A stretch of 64,000 nucleotides of DNA from NCBI RefSeq assembly GCF_014695375.1, contig NZ_JACJOG010000046.1, positions 62,001-126,000 of the forward strand, read 5' to 3'. Shown piece by piece: positions 35,984-45,864 of this stretch. The notes beneath the pieces were generated by a model, which made no database searches, had not been told where the DNA came from, and worked only from the letters and a program-made list of their open reading frames with translations. This DNA is from Coleofasciculus sp. FACHB-T130. Its GTDB lineage: Bacteria > Cyanobacteriota > Cyanobacteriia > Cyanobacteriales > FACHB-T130. The position numbers were made by a program, and so were the translations under genes. Within the stretch, counting starts at the first letter, position 1. Every line of letters begins with the position of its first letter.

Positions 35984-36847
35984 ATGCTCTATCGTAATTT
36001 CTCAACGCAAGCCGAGCTGGATGCTGAATATAACGTAGAAAAGTCAGTACCAGATTTCACTGTGTACGCAGATTTCTACGTGAAAACAAGCGCTAGCGTA
36101 CGCTCTGCGTTGTACTGCAAACTCCAGGTTCCCTTTGGTCCCACCCTAGCCGAACATCTGGATATCTTTCCAGCCGCTCAACCGGATGCCCCCATCTTGG
36201 TGTTTATTCACGGTGGCTACTGGCGACTGCTCAGCAGCCAGGATTTTAGTTTAGTCGCCAAAGCCCCTGTGGAAGCAGGAGTGACAGTAGTGGTTACCAA
36301 CTATGCTTTGTGTCCTTCCGTGACAATGGATGAGATCGTGCGTCAGAGTCGAGCAGCGGTTGCCTGGATTTACAAAAATGCTTCTAGTTTTGGAGGCGCT
36401 CGCGATCGAATTTATGTCTCCGGTCACTCGGCTGGCGGTCAATTAACAGCAATGCTGATGGCAACTGACTGGGAAGGAACCTACGGTTTACCCGCCGATA
36501 TCATTAAAGGAGGCTGCGCGATTAGTGGTTTATTTGACCTGATGCCCTTTCCCTACACCTGGCTGCAACCCGCTTTACAATTAACTTGGGGAGAAGTTCT
36601 CCGCAACAGCCCCATCCTGCATATTCCCGACAAAGCCGGATCGCTGATTGTCACCTACGGCGGGGATGAATCTAAAGAATTTCAACGCCAGTCCGAGGAG
36701 TTTCTAGCAGCCTGGAAAGCGAAAGGTTTAAAAGGCGAATATCTACCCCAACCTGGTAAAAACCACTTTACTGCCATTGATGGTTTTCTGGATGTCAATA
36801 GCAACCTGTGTACTGCTATCCTCCGACAGATGGGCGTTAAGGCGTAG
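35984..36847 (+). CDS. Alpha/beta-hydrolase (arylformamidase-like)
   Basis: 287 residues. The oxyanion hole sequence VFIHGGYW near residue 70 and the nucleophile elbow GHSAGG (nucleophile Ser near 145) identify an esterase of the HSL/kynurenine formamidase-like group. A Glu/Asp after GSLIVTYGGDESKEF and a final KNHFTAIDGF with the catalytic His complete the triad. Substrate uncertain; kynurenine formamidase, or another amide/ester hydrolase, is possible. Confidence 0.8.
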   Translation: MLYRNFSTQAELDAEYNVEKSVPDFTVYADFYVKTSASVRSALYCKLQVPFGPTLAEHLDIFPAAQPDAPILVFIHGGYWRLLSSQDFSLVAKAPVEAGVTVVVTNYALCPSVTMDEIVRQSRAAVAWIYKNASSFGGARDRIYVSGHSAGGQLTAMLMATDWEGTYGLPADIIKGGCAISGLFDLMPFPYTWLQPALQLTWGEVLRNSPILHIPDKAGSLIVTYGGDESKEFQRQSEEFLAAWKAKGLKGEYLPQPGKNHFTAIDGFLDVNSNLCTAILRQMGVKA

Positions 36848-36895
36848 CGCTAATTTAGGGTTGGGTTATGAGCCGATCTCCTCTGCAAACAAAAA

Positions 36896-36917
36896 TGCCC
36901 TCTCTGGTGAGAGGGCA
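36896..36917 (-). terminator. Intrinsic terminator of ilvE
   Basis: TGCCCTCTC/GAGAGGGCA (36896-36904, 36909-36917) is a 9-bp stem with a 4-nt loop. On the minus strand it is followed by TTTTTGTTT, giving a classical terminator after the ilvE stop codon at 37115. Confidence 0.75.
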
Positions 36918-37114
36918 GCATTGCTTTTATGGATTGAGGAGTTTCATCGATACAAATAAAAGCGTAAGCCGTGGATGTGACGCGGGAGTGGCAATCAGAT
37001 ATCAATGTTGCGATCGCCTTCGAGTCTCGCCGCTGATGCTGTTCTTGTAGCCTGCGAAGGCAGTTTGGTTTGTAGAGATGCGATCGCCTTTGTCTCTCTG
37101 TCTGACGGATTTTC

Positions 37115-38029
37115 TTATTCAAGCGCGATCTCATCCACCCAATCTTGATAATCGGGATCTCGATTTTCTGTAATCGCTATAAGTTTTTCTCGCAGTTTTG
37201 TAGTAATCGGTTTGCTCTCTGGTAATTGATAATTTTCAATTTTTTTGACTGGCGCAACCTTGGCAGCAGTCCCACTCAGAAAAACTTCGTCAGCGATAAA
37301 AAGCTCTGATTTATCAACGGGTCTTTCTATCGTTTTAATTCCTAGATTTCTGGCAATTGTTAGGACGCTATCTCTGGTAATTCCTTCTAAAATATCCTGT
37401 TCAAATCCAGGGGTAATCAGTTGCCCATTTCTCACTAAAAATATATTCATCCCAGAGGCTTCGCAAATTTTTCCCTGCGAATTCATCATAATTGCCTCAT
37501 CAAAGCCTGACTCTACCGCCTCAGTTTTCGCTAAGGCAGAAGTAATATATGCGGCGCTGATTTTACCTCTCAGAGGCAAGCTGCGATCTTCTTGTCGATA
37601 CCAGGAACTAATTCGACAGCTGACTCCTTCCGGAGATAAATAATCTGCTAGTTCAATTCCATAAACTAAAAAATCTTTCTCAACATTATGAAGCCTAGGA
37701 GCAATTCCTAACCCCGAAGTATATACGAGAGGGCGGATATAAAAAGACTTATTTGGTTGATTTTTTTTTATAAAATCAACGATAGTTTCTCGAATTTTAG
37801 AGGCTGGTATATCGTAGTGTAAATACTTAGCACTATCACTTAACCTTTGGCAATGACGGTCTAATCTAAATAGTAAAATTTGCTTATCATTTTGAGGATC
37901 GGGAATCCCTCTTAATCCCCCAATTGCGCCAGTTCCATAGTGCAAAGCTTGGGTAGCAATAGAAACTTTGGCTTCGTTAAAAGGGACAAATTTATTCTGA
38001 AAGTAAGCAATGGGTAAAAAATTATTCAT
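37115..38029 (-). CDS. ilvE: Branched-chain amino acid aminotransferase
   Basis: About 304 residues from MNNFLPIAYFQNKFVPFNEAKVS. Class IV PLP aminotransferase: early ATQALHYGTGAIGGLRG, the PLP lysine in RGKISAAYITSALAK, then FDEAIMMNSQGKICEASGMNIFLV and EVFLSGTAAKVAPV. IlvE transfers the amino group from Glu to the keto acids of Val, Leu and Ile. Length is normal. An upstream in-frame start would add 27 non-conserved residues. Confidence 0.9.
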   Translation of the reverse strand: MNNFLPIAYFQNKFVPFNEAKVSIATQALHYGTGAIGGLRGIPDPQNDKQILLFRLDRHCQRLSDSAKYLHYDIPASKIRETIVDFIKKNQPNKSFYIRPLVYTSGLGIAPRLHNVEKDFLVYGIELADYLSPEGVSCRISSWYRQEDRSLPLRGKISAAYITSALAKTEAVESGFDEAIMMNSQGKICEASGMNIFLVRNGQLITPGFEQDILEGITRDSVLTIARNLGIKTIERPVDKSELFIADEVFLSGTAAKVAPVKKIENYQLPESKPITTKLREKLIAITENRDPDYQDWVDEIALE

Positions 38030-38236
38030 AAGCTTAAAGAAGTTTTTCCAGATGTTTTTCGATTTGCCGATTGCGATTCTACACATTCGGCTTCCTGAAC
38101 TTTCTTTCAAAATCCAAAAGGAATGTGTGTTCCGACTGAATTAGGAAATTCAAGAACGTTAGTGACTATTACTATATAATGATGTCTTGATTTCGAGCTA
38201 GTACAGATTTCGATAGTTTGAATAAAACATTTTAAT

Positions 38237-38263
38237 AGTAGGGTGGGCATTGCTCACCCTACT
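38237..38263. repeat. Short palindromic repeat
   Basis: AGTAGGGTG/CACCCTACT (38237-38245, 38255-38263), a common type of dispersed cyanobacterial hairpin. A related degenerate copy lies at about 13797-13823. It sits between ilvE and the GTPase gene. Confidence 0.5.
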
Positions 38264-38285
38264 GTTGGGCTAACCTGCTACTTGG

Positions 38286-39761
38286 CTAACAACTAGCAAT
38301 CTCGTTACCCGCGATCGCAGGCTGGGGTGATTCTGGCACCAGACGCGCCACAGCTTGCTTGACAAATCCTTGCAAGAAAGCAACTCGTTGATTTTGCTGA
38401 AACACTTTTTGCAGGGTTTCGCGCAACTGATCCAGATTCAAGGGACGCCCTTCGGATGTCGTAGCGGCTTCCTGCGCTTGGAAATATTCAATCAAGCTCA
38501 AACCCGCTAACCGGGTTAGATAGGCAGCGCTGACCCCCTGAACCGCTCCTCCGGCGACAAATGTGATTGCATTGCTCTTGAGAACCCCACCTACGGTTTG
38601 AGTCGTTAGCTCGACTAAACCAAGCTTGAGCATCAAGCTACCCATTGTCCCAGCGATCGCTTGCGCTTGTTGAATAGAGAATTTTTGCTGATATAAATTA
38701 CCGAGATCCATGACTAGCTGACCGTTAATGGCAGCAGTTGCCAGCAAGTCCAAGGCGGGGACGGGGTTCGCAAAGGCGGTGGCGGCGGCAATCCACTGAT
38801 ATTGCTCGATAACGGGAAGGGCGCGATCGCGTCTCACTTCATTTAAGGCGGATTTCGCTTCGGCTTTCAGCGCATAAGCTGCCCTCCAAGCCGTTGCCCA
38901 AACCAGCTGTTGACTTTCTTGAGCTAAAATTTGGCTTAACCGAGTTGCGATCGCACTCATCTCAGGGGCGGGGGTTTCCATCCACTCCCGCACCGAACCA
39001 TCCGGTTGATGCTGACGCACTTTGATGGGGGTAGGAGAAGCAGCGATCGCTACAACGTCTTCTCCGTTCAGCGTTCCTTGCATTCGTTGCCGCAATTGCT
39101 GCAACACCGTGGCGCGTTCTTCAGGTAAATACCGATCTTGCTTGTTAAGCACTAGCACTGCGCGCTGTTTAGATGCCGCTAGTTGCTGTAAGGTTTGATA
39201 TTCCGGATCGGTCAAATCTCCATTGGTAAGAAATAGCACAAAATCTGACCTCTCCCCGATTCGGGAAGGGGGCGGGGAGGTGGGGTCAATTGCAGTAAAT
39301 AAAGCGGGTGTCTCTTGCAAGCCGAGTTTTTGCGGCTGTTGCGAAACCCAGTTGGACTCTAAAACTTGAATTAAGGTGGATTTGCCGACTGACTTTCCGC
39401 CAGTGACAGCCAGATGCATCTCCTGGCGGTCGATTTCAGTCGTAATTTTGGCGAGTTGTTCTCTTAGCGGGGCATTTGCCGGATGGTTTTCTGCCTCTGC
39501 CTCTAGCTGGCTAATCGTACCTTCGGTTTGAGCGATCGCTTTTTCTACTGTTTCCCTATCCATCTGGCTGACATCTGGCAGATGAAGCTCTTTGGCTGTC
39601 TGTTTCTGGAATAACCAGAAACCAGCGCCGAGTGCGATCGCGCCAATTACACTAAACTCACCGACTGTCCCCGCTGAGTCATGAAAACTCTGCAACAGCC
39701 AAAGTGAGAATGATAGACCAATTCCCCCGACTAAAATCGGACGCCGCAAATTCACAGCCAT
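38286..39761 (-). CDS. Dynamin-like GTPase with DUF697-type domain and altered G3
   Basis: 491 residues. Two N-terminal hydrophobic segments (GGIGLSFSLWLLQSF, GEFSVIGAIALGAGFWLF), P-loop GGKSVGKS near residue 120, G4 NKQD, and a hydrophobic C-terminal half (VIEQYQWIAAATAFANPVPALDLLATAAI). It is a paralog of the 6561-8072 protein. The DTPG of motif G3 is missing: in its place a PPPSRIGER stretch is encoded by a palindromic repeat (39249-39280). The gene lies between ilvE and tRNA-fMet. Confidence 0.75.
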   Translation of the reverse strand: MAVNLRRPILVGGIGLSFSLWLLQSFHDSAGTVGEFSVIGAIALGAGFWLFQKQTAKELHLPDVSQMDRETVEKAIAQTEGTISQLEAEAENHPANAPLREQLAKITTEIDRQEMHLAVTGGKSVGKSTLIQVLESNWVSQQPQKLGLQETPALFTAIDPTSPPPSRIGERSDFVLFLTNGDLTDPEYQTLQQLAASKQRAVLVLNKQDRYLPEERATVLQQLRQRMQGTLNGEDVVAIAASPTPIKVRQHQPDGSVREWMETPAPEMSAIATRLSQILAQESQQLVWATAWRAAYALKAEAKSALNEVRRDRALPVIEQYQWIAAATAFANPVPALDLLATAAINGQLVMDLGNLYQQKFSIQQAQAIAGTMGSLMLKLGLVELTTQTVGGVLKSNAITFVAGGAVQGVSAAYLTRLAGLSLIEYFQAQEAATTSEGRPLNLDQLRETLQKVFQQNQRVAFLQGFVKQAVARLVPESPQPAIAGNEIASC

Positions 39762-39852
39762 AAATATTTAAATGTAACCGAATCGCTGCTAACCAGCCTA
39801 CAACAAATCCCTGCAACCTTTTGGGATTGCAGGGATTGTTTACTTTTGTATT

Positions 39853-39929
<77 letters not shown>

Positions 39930-39975
39930 TCGTTGCCAACTTATTTACTATAACGCAAATTCAAGAATGTGGCAA

Positions 39976-40929
39976 CTACAACATCGAAAGTTCTCCAACG
40001 ACATCTAGGCGCTTGAATTTGCTCAAGCTCATAAAGGTTTCCGATAGGGTTTCCGCCACCGTGGGACTAATCCAACCCATTTGCTTAAGTAAATGAATGG
40101 CAACGGCACACTTTGCCCGTCCTGCTCCATCTGCCACCTTAATTGCTAGTCCCATCCCTTCGCCAACGCGACCGATGCACTGAATCCCTTCAGCACCCCC
40201 TTTGCTGATGATTTCACCTTCGGTCAGACGCATGAGTTCTGTATCAAATAAACCTTCTCCTGCCACCATATTTGGGTGATGGGTCATGGCACGGACGATG
40301 CGCTCCATATCCAAATTATTCCCAGAGGCAAGCTGACCGTACAAGGTACCCATTTGCCCCAGCTGCATGAAGTAAGTCGGAGCGCCACAATCATCGTGGG
40401 CACTGATGAACTCTACAGCGGGCATTCGCAGCAATTCGGCAACTTTGCCTAAAATTAGCTGCTGAACGGGGTGGTTGCGCTGCAAATAGGTATTCAGAGG
40501 CCAATGCCTTGCTTGGCAAACGGCAAGCATTCCAGCGTGTTTCCCGGAACAGTTATACTCCAGCGGACTCCGTTTACCTTCTGGAATTGGACACTGAAGT
40601 GCTGATGGGTCAACATCCGAGCGCCAAAGAACGTTAAAAGCCTGTCGGACTTGGGCAGTCGTACCTTGGTGGGAGCTACAGATAATGGCTAAGTCTCGAT
40701 CCGTTAGCTTGTAGCGTTCTAGGGTGCCGGTAGTCGTAATTGCCAACGCCTGGAATGGCTTGAGGGCGGAACGAACAAAAGCAGCGGTTTCCGAACTGCC
40801 TGCCACGGATAGGACGCGCCCTCGGTTGTCACAGACGACTGCTTGGGCGCGATGCGTTGATTCAATAATGCCTTCTCGCAGCAACCGAACTTCCAGTTCT
40901 GCGGATTGATTTCTTTTTCCCCTTGTCAT
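39976..40929 (-). CDS. L-asparaginase II-type asparaginase (PF06089)
   Basis: 317 residues. Characteristic segments are VRLLREGIIESTHRAQAVV, VRSALKPFQALAITTTG, ICSSHQGTTAQVRQ, EYNCSGKHAGMLAVC and HDDCGAPTYFM. This is the Rhizobium etli-type asparaginase family, which turns L-Asn into aspartate and ammonia; it is distinct from the AnsA and plant-type enzymes. It follows the tRNA-fMet gene. Confidence 0.85.
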   Translation of the reverse strand: MTRGKRNQSAELEVRLLREGIIESTHRAQAVVCDNRGRVLSVAGSSETAAFVRSALKPFQALAITTTGTLERYKLTDRDLAIICSSHQGTTAQVRQAFNVLWRSDVDPSALQCPIPEGKRSPLEYNCSGKHAGMLAVCQARHWPLNTYLQRNHPVQQLILGKVAELLRMPAVEFISAHDDCGAPTYFMQLGQMGTLYGQLASGNNLDMERIVRAMTHHPNMVAGEGLFDTELMRLTEGEIISKGGAEGIQCIGRVGEGMGLAIKVADGAGRAKCAVAIHLLKQMGWISPTVAETLSETFMSLSKFKRLDVVGELSML

Positions 40930-41062
40930 GGGTAAGACTTTATCACTTTTTGTTAGTTGTTCAGTAGCCTGCGATCGCTTGTTCTGAGGTCGTCGGTAGA
41001 CTGTGCAGCCTTTCCTTACTATCCACTACCTCTCGCTCAATGACCTAATGCCTAATGACTCA

Positions 41063-41563
41063 TTACAGAAAATACCAAGTTAGACTACCTGCAAAGAAAA
41101 ATAAGGCAAGCAAGACAAAGGTTCGCTGTAACCGCTGAAGGATTGGTTGAACTTGGTAAGTGACGATCAAGCGATCGCGTGTCAAAATTTCTTCTGGCTT
41201 TGTCCAGCACTGACCGTCATACCAACCGGATTCTTCATAAAACACTTGTTGATTCTCTAGGCGCGATCGCACGTAAGACCAACCCAAGTACAGTCGCACC
41301 AGTGCCAACACCACTCCCAAGCTCGCTCCTGCTGCACCCATGAGGATAAACTTGCTCGGATACTTTCCTGGCGCAAAGCTTGCCGCTGCCATTGGACCTG
41401 CGACGAACCAGCCGAGACCCCAAATCCAAGCCAGCTTTTTGATGTATCCTCCCAGTTCCAGCGTCACCCAGCGAAAAGACCAAGAATCCTTCAACTCCTG
41501 GTACTCATTGAGCGGTTGTTGTTCGGCGGGAACTGGGCAAACTGAAACTGGAGTTTCCATCAT
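41063..41563 (-). CDS. CGLD27 family protein (DUF1230)
   Basis: About 166 residues from MMETPVSVCPVPAEQQPLNEY. Two membrane helices (LAWIWGLGWFVAGPMAAASF, FILMGAAGASLGVVLALVRLYLGW) and a later one at the C-terminus. The SYVRSRLENQQVFYEESGWYDGQ segment is typical of CGLD27, conserved in cyanobacteria, green algae and diatoms, and linked to chloroplast iron use in plants. It starts about 20 bp after rsfS. Confidence 0.85.
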   Translation of the reverse strand: MMETPVSVCPVPAEQQPLNEYQELKDSWSFRWVTLELGGYIKKLAWIWGLGWFVAGPMAAASFAPGKYPSKFILMGAAGASLGVVLALVRLYLGWSYVRSRLENQQVFYEESGWYDGQCWTKPEEILTRDRLIVTYQVQPILQRLQRTFVLLALFFFAGSLTWYFL

Positions 41564-41583
41564 GTTTTTACTCTCCCATCGGC

Positions 41584-42045
41584 TCACGATGCTGAGAAAT
41601 CGATTTTTTCAGCATGACCCCAGAATGCTTCCAGATTATAGAATTCCCGCTCTGGAGGCAACAAGATGTGAATGATGACATCCCCGTAATCCAACAGTAT
41701 CCAGCTGCCTTCTGCCTTTCCTTCCACGCGCAGAGGCAGGCGTTGCCACTCCGTTTCTACTTTCTGTTCAATTGATTGGGCGATCGCTCTCACCTGGACT
41801 CTGGAGAAGCCGGTTGCGATCGCAAAGTAATCCGCCAGATAGGATACCTCTCCTACCTGTAGCAATACGATGTCAGCCGCTTTGCGGTCATCAGCAGCTC
41901 TGGCAGCCGTTAAAGCCAGCTCTTTGCTTGCTTTTTGTTTATCTGCATTGACAGCCAGTCGAGCAGAAGCATTCGCGTCGTCTCCGTTGGAGATGAATGC
42001 TTCGTTCCCAGTAGAGGAGGACTGTATCTTGAACTGTTCTGACAT
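41584..42045 (-). CDS. rsfS: Ribosome silencing factor RsfS
   Basis: About 153 residues from MSEQFKIQSSS. The C-terminal ~110 residues match RsfS: KAADIVLLQVGEVSYLADYFAIATGFSRVQVRAIAQSI, and LLDYGDVIIHILLPPEREFYNLEAFW. RsfS binds uL14 and stops subunit joining. The N-terminal ~40 residues are a polar extension. Gene order YqeK-RsfS-CGLD27 is the usual cyanobacterial arrangement. Confidence 0.9.
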   Translation of the reverse strand: MSEQFKIQSSSTGNEAFISNGDDANASARLAVNADKQKASKELALTAARAADDRKAADIVLLQVGEVSYLADYFAIATGFSRVQVRAIAQSIEQKVETEWQRLPLRVEGKAEGSWILLDYGDVIIHILLPPEREFYNLEAFWGHAEKIDFSAS

Positions 42046-42195
42046 TAAATCCTGATTTCCTTGTTCAAAAACACCTATAAATTCCTTCAAAGTTGGTTCA
42101 ACTCACAGCACTGTACTAGAGAGATGCTGAAGTTTCTATTTTAATTTTTGAAGTTTCGAGCCTCAGCTTTTTATGGCTTTTTTTAACTTTTCATT

Positions 42196-42801
42196 TCATT
42201 TATCCTTCATCCTTTCAGCTTCAGGTTGCTGCTTTTTGCTAGCGATTTGAAGTGCCCAATTACGGCTACGGATCGTTCGAGGGTGAATTAAGCAACGAGT
42301 TTCGAGGAGATATTTCAGGGAATAATCACAAGTTAGCCAAACAGCTTTGTAGAGATTTTGCCAAGCAACTTGTCTTAAAGCTTCTAACTCAGGAGTGTTA
42401 CCTCTGCCTGGTTCCAGAGTATCAGCCAAAAACACGATACAACTCAATTCACTCATTCCTGGTCTGCCTAAGGTGTGATCCTGGATTGCCTGCAAAATTT
42501 CTTCATCAAATATTCCAAATTTGTCTCTAGCAACAATTGCACTAACATCTGCGTGCAATAAATGCGGATTTTCTTCATCCACCGGGTCTAATTCCAATCC
42601 TTCTTCTCGTGCCATTTGTAACAGCAGCGAAGGCTTAAAGTATTTTGCGAGATCGTGCATCAACCCCGCTGTCCCTGCTTTTTTCTCGTCGAGTTGATAA
42701 TGCAGCGCTAGCTCAATAGACATCCGCTCGACGCCTAATATATGTTTGATTCGAGCGGCAGGGACACGATCTGCTAACCAGGCTAAGACCTGTTCGCGCA
42801 T
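42196..42801 (-). CDS. yqeK: HD-domain YqeK (Ap4A hydrolase type)
   Basis: 201 residues. HD domain with HILGVERMSIELA and the catalytic LMHDLAK, then HLLHADVSAIVAR and DHTLGRPGMSELSCIVFLADTLEPGR. YqeK proteins hydrolyse diadenosine tetraphosphate symmetrically. It lies immediately upstream of rsfS. Confidence 0.88.
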   Translation of the reverse strand: MREQVLAWLADRVPAARIKHILGVERMSIELALHYQLDEKKAGTAGLMHDLAKYFKPSLLLQMAREEGLELDPVDEENPHLLHADVSAIVARDKFGIFDEEILQAIQDHTLGRPGMSELSCIVFLADTLEPGRGNTPELEALRQVAWQNLYKAVWLTCDYSLKYLLETRCLIHPRTIRSRNWALQIASKKQQPEAERMKDK

Positions 42802-42947
42802 TGGGCGAGGAACTCCATAGGGCTATCGGGACAGAAGCAAAGGGCAAAGCCTAAGGCTTTGGGCGATCGCTAGTTCCCAGGATAATAAACGCTAGGCATC
42901 GCGCGATCGCTACTTCAACCCGACAACCATTTTGCTTTCATTCTAGA

Positions 42948-44177
42948 TCAATGAAGCCTAACCTCATCAAACAGCTTCTCATACTGCTCCAAGGCGTGCT
43001 TAAAGGAGTAATTTTCGATAGCATATTGTCTGCCTTGCTGACCCAGTCTTTCCGCTTTGTCAGGGTTTTTATATAAGTCTAAAATTGCTGCTGCCAGAGC
43101 CTCAGGATCTTCTGGGGGAACGACGACACCGCCGCCGCTATGCTGCACCGCTTTAGCTGCCGTACCACTAGCAGGAACAGAAGCCAAAATTGCCCGACCG
43201 CTGGCTAGCAGCACCTGAATTTTAGAAGGCATATTGAAGGAAATCACGTTTTCCTTTTGCATCACCAACCCTACATCCGCCGCTGCCAGTAGTTCCGGTA
43301 ATTTTTCGCGGGGTTGAAATGGCAGTAGCAAAACGTTTGGCGCATCCACTTTTTGACAATAAAGCTCCAGGTCTTGTAAGGCTTTATCTTCTCCCACAAT
43401 CACCACAGCAATGTCGGGAATATGTCGCAGGCAAGTCGCCGCATCGATCAGGGTCTTTAAGGGTTGGGTGCGACCAATGTTACCGGAATACAGAACCACA
43501 AATTTGCCGTCGAGTTGGTGAACGGCTCGAAAATAATTATTTTCTTTAGGCAAAGGTTGGATAAAGTTAACATCAACCCAGTTAGGAATCAACCTAATTT
43601 TACTTTTTGGGACTCCTTTACCAACTAAATTATCAACAAATCCATCAGCAATGACGCTAATCTTCGTCGCTGTTCGGTAAGCAAAATTTTCCAGCTTTTC
43701 AAAGATGGCAATCATCCGTTTGTTGGTGAGCAACCCCGTATGAACTGCGGCTTCCGGCAAAATATCCTGGAGGTTCAAGACTACCGGACAGCGGTGCAAC
43801 CATCCTAGGAGCGCGGCTGGAACGGAAACTGGCAGGGGCGGTACGGTTAACAAAATTACATCTGGTCGCCTGCCTTTGAGGGCATGGACTAAGCTGATCA
43901 GGACAAAGCTGGCATCCAATAGAATTCGATCTATCAAACCCGGTTTCGGGCGAATCCAGACATAATTGCGCTGAATGGCTACGCCATTTTCGAGTTCTGT
44001 TAGGTACAATTTCCCCTTATATTTCTCGTAGATGCGCCGTTGCGGATAGTTTGGCATGGCAGTGACAACTCGCACTTGATGACCTTGTGCTACCAAACCT
44101 TCCGCTAGTTCGGTCATCAAGGGGGCAATGCCGATTGGTTCGGGATGGTAGTTGTAGGAGTAAATCAATATCCGCAT
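42948..44177 (-). CDS. Glycosyltransferase family 4 (WcaI-like)
   Basis: 409 residues. GT4 fold: N-terminal YSYNYHPEPIGIAPLMTELAEGLVAQGHQVRVVTAMPNYPQ and the C-terminal nucleotide-sugar domain VVLYSGNIGRTQPLKTLIDAA, FNMPSKIQVLLASGRAILA, and GVVVPPEDPEALAAAI. The WcaI type adds fucose or a similar sugar in exopolysaccharide synthesis. It is near a polyprenyl-phosphate sugar transferase fusion (44866), which suggests an exopolysaccharide cluster. Confidence 0.88.
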   Translation of the reverse strand: MRILIYSYNYHPEPIGIAPLMTELAEGLVAQGHQVRVVTAMPNYPQRRIYEKYKGKLYLTELENGVAIQRNYVWIRPKPGLIDRILLDASFVLISLVHALKGRRPDVILLTVPPLPVSVPAALLGWLHRCPVVLNLQDILPEAAVHTGLLTNKRMIAIFEKLENFAYRTATKISVIADGFVDNLVGKGVPKSKIRLIPNWVDVNFIQPLPKENNYFRAVHQLDGKFVVLYSGNIGRTQPLKTLIDAATCLRHIPDIAVVIVGEDKALQDLELYCQKVDAPNVLLLPFQPREKLPELLAAADVGLVMQKENVISFNMPSKIQVLLASGRAILASVPASGTAAKAVQHSGGGVVVPPEDPEALAAAILDLYKNPDKAERLGQQGRQYAIENYSFKHALEQYEKLFDEVRLH

Positions 44178-44393
44178 GATCTAGGTCTTACCAAATATTT
44201 AGCACCAAGCTTTTACCTAGTCTAATCGGGGGTTGCGGTATGTTGGTACAATCGCGCATCTTCTTTGAGGAATAATGTGGCTTTTTCTCGGTCTATTTCT
44301 CGGTCTATAAGTGCGATCGCGCTTGTAGATGAGATTTATTCCCAGTTGTCAGAAGCAGCAGCACATCTAGGAGAAAGCGAATACTCTCCAGTT

Positions 44394-44843
44394 TTAGCGA
44401 ATTTTTCTTCGCATCAGCAAGCAATTTCGTTCGTCAGGCATCCGCGTGTAATCGAGTTCATCTGTGAATTGTTGCATAAATATCAACCCGCGACCTCCTT
44501 CATTCTCCAGGGGGTCAAAATCCTTTTGACCCACCACTTGCAACTTTGATTGCAGCTTGGCTTGCAAGTTAAACGGTTTTCCGTAGTCCCAAATCCGCAT
44601 TTCCAGATAGCTAATATAGACTTTCACCTCAATCTGTATTGGGGTGGTTGGGGGCAATGAAGAATGAGCGTGGCGAATGACGTTCGTAAACCCTTCAGTC
44701 AAGGCTACCTGGGACTGCCACCATAATTCATAGGGCAGTAGCGGTAGAGTAAGTTGCTCAAACCATTGCAAAACTTCTGTTAAAGCATTTAGATCCGTCT
44801 CCACCTGAAGGCGGGATTGTGCTATTGGTTGTTCCTTTGTCAT
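44394..44843 (-). CDS. RsbW-like anti-sigma factor / histidine-kinase-type ATPase
   Basis: About 149 residues from MTKEQPIAQSRL. GHKL ATP-binding motifs: ALTEGFTNVIRHAH (N box), RIWDYGKPF (G1) and NEGGRGLIFM (G2). RsbW-type proteins switch sigma factors by binding and phosphorylating STAS proteins. Its stop-start region overlaps within 25 bp the gene 44866-45864, which holds a STAS domain, the typical partner. Confidence 0.8.
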   Translation of the reverse strand: MTKEQPIAQSRLQVETDLNALTEVLQWFEQLTLPLLPYELWWQSQVALTEGFTNVIRHAHSSLPPTTPIQIEVKVYISYLEMRIWDYGKPFNLQAKLQSKLQVVGQKDFDPLENEGGRGLIFMQQFTDELDYTRMPDERNCLLMRRKIR

Positions 44844-44865
44844 TAACAGAAGTAATTGAGGTTTC

Positions 44866-45864
44866 CTAATAAGCACCACTGTTTTTGCGAAATAAAATTA
44901 GGATTGTTTTAACAATTAACTTGAGGTCGTAAATCAGGCTCCAATTCTCTTGATAGCGCAAATCTAAGCGAATCACGTCTTCAAAATTGCGTACTTGCGA
45001 TCGCCCATTTACCTGCCACTCACCCGTCATTCCTGGTTTCACATCTAAACGCTGCCATTCCGGAACTTCGTATCGTTCTACTTCATCAGGTGTCGGGGGT
45101 CTCGTACCGACTAAACTCATCTCCCCTTTCAGAACATTCCAAAACTGCGGCAGTTCATCCAGGCTTGTCTTCCGTAAAATTCGACCCACCCGTGTTACTC
45201 GCGGATCGTTTTCATTCTTGAAAAAGGCACCGCTGGCTTGATTCTCGATTTTGTCTTTCAGTGCTTCCGCGTTTACGCACATCGAACGGAATTTCCACAC
45301 CTGAAACCGTCTTCCCATCCAACCGCAACGGATTTGACTGAAAAAAATCGGGCCAGGATCGTCGAGCTTAATCACAATGACGATGGGAATAAACAAAATT
45401 GCCGTAATCCCTAAACCCACCAGCGATCCCACCACATCAATACCACGTTTAATCCACGAGCGGACGGAAGGATGAGTCGTTGGTAGCTGAATTTCTGATT
45501 TTTTCCCAGGGATTGTGGTTGTGCTTTGGCTTGGCGGCTCGATCGTTAAAACTTGATCCAGCCCCGTCATCGCTAACACTGCCATCACTTGAGGATGGAC
45601 ACCCCGAAGTACTAATTCGACTTGTTTCTCCCGCGCTAGCTTTACATTACTGACCAGCGCACCAATACCACTGCTATCAATAAATGTGGTCTGACTCAAA
45701 TCAAAAACTAATTGCTGGGTATCGGCACTCTCTTGTAAGAATTGCTGACAGCTTTTCTTAAAAGCCACGGCCTCAAGAACAGTAAGGCGAGGGGGTAGCT
45801 GGACTACAGGAGTGTCGTTGAAGAACGTAATCCGAAAATCTGCATCGGGGATCGGTCCAACCAT
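44866..45864 (-). CDS. STAS domain fused to a polyprenyl-phosphate sugar transferase
   Basis: 332 residues. Residues 1-105 are a STAS (anti-anti-sigma) domain, with the target-type serine in [14 protein letters not shown]. The rest is a bacterial sugar transferase: a membrane segment ([28 protein letters not shown]), then [42 protein letters not shown] and [17 protein letters not shown]. The enzyme starts lipid-linked polysaccharide synthesis. The fusion may let the neighbouring RsbW-like kinase gate exopolysaccharide synthesis. The fusion itself is direct; the regulation is inference. Confidence 0.88.
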   Translation of the reverse strand: MVGPIPDADFRITFFNDTPVVQLPPRLTVLEAVAFKKSCQQFLQESADTQQLVFDLSQTTFIDSSGIGALVSNVKLAREKQVELVLRGVHPQVMAVLAMTGLDQVLTIEPPSQSTTTIPGKKSEIQLPTTHPSVRSWIKRGIDVVGSLVGLGITAILFIPIVIVIKLDDPGPIFFSQIRCGWMGRRFQVWKFRSMCVNAEALKDKIENQASGAFFKNENDPRVTRVGRILRKTSLDELPQFWNVLKGEMSLVGTRPPTPDEVERYEVPEWQRLDVKPGMTGEWQVNGRSQVRNFEDVIRLDLRYQENWSLIYDLKLIVKTILILFRKNSGAY

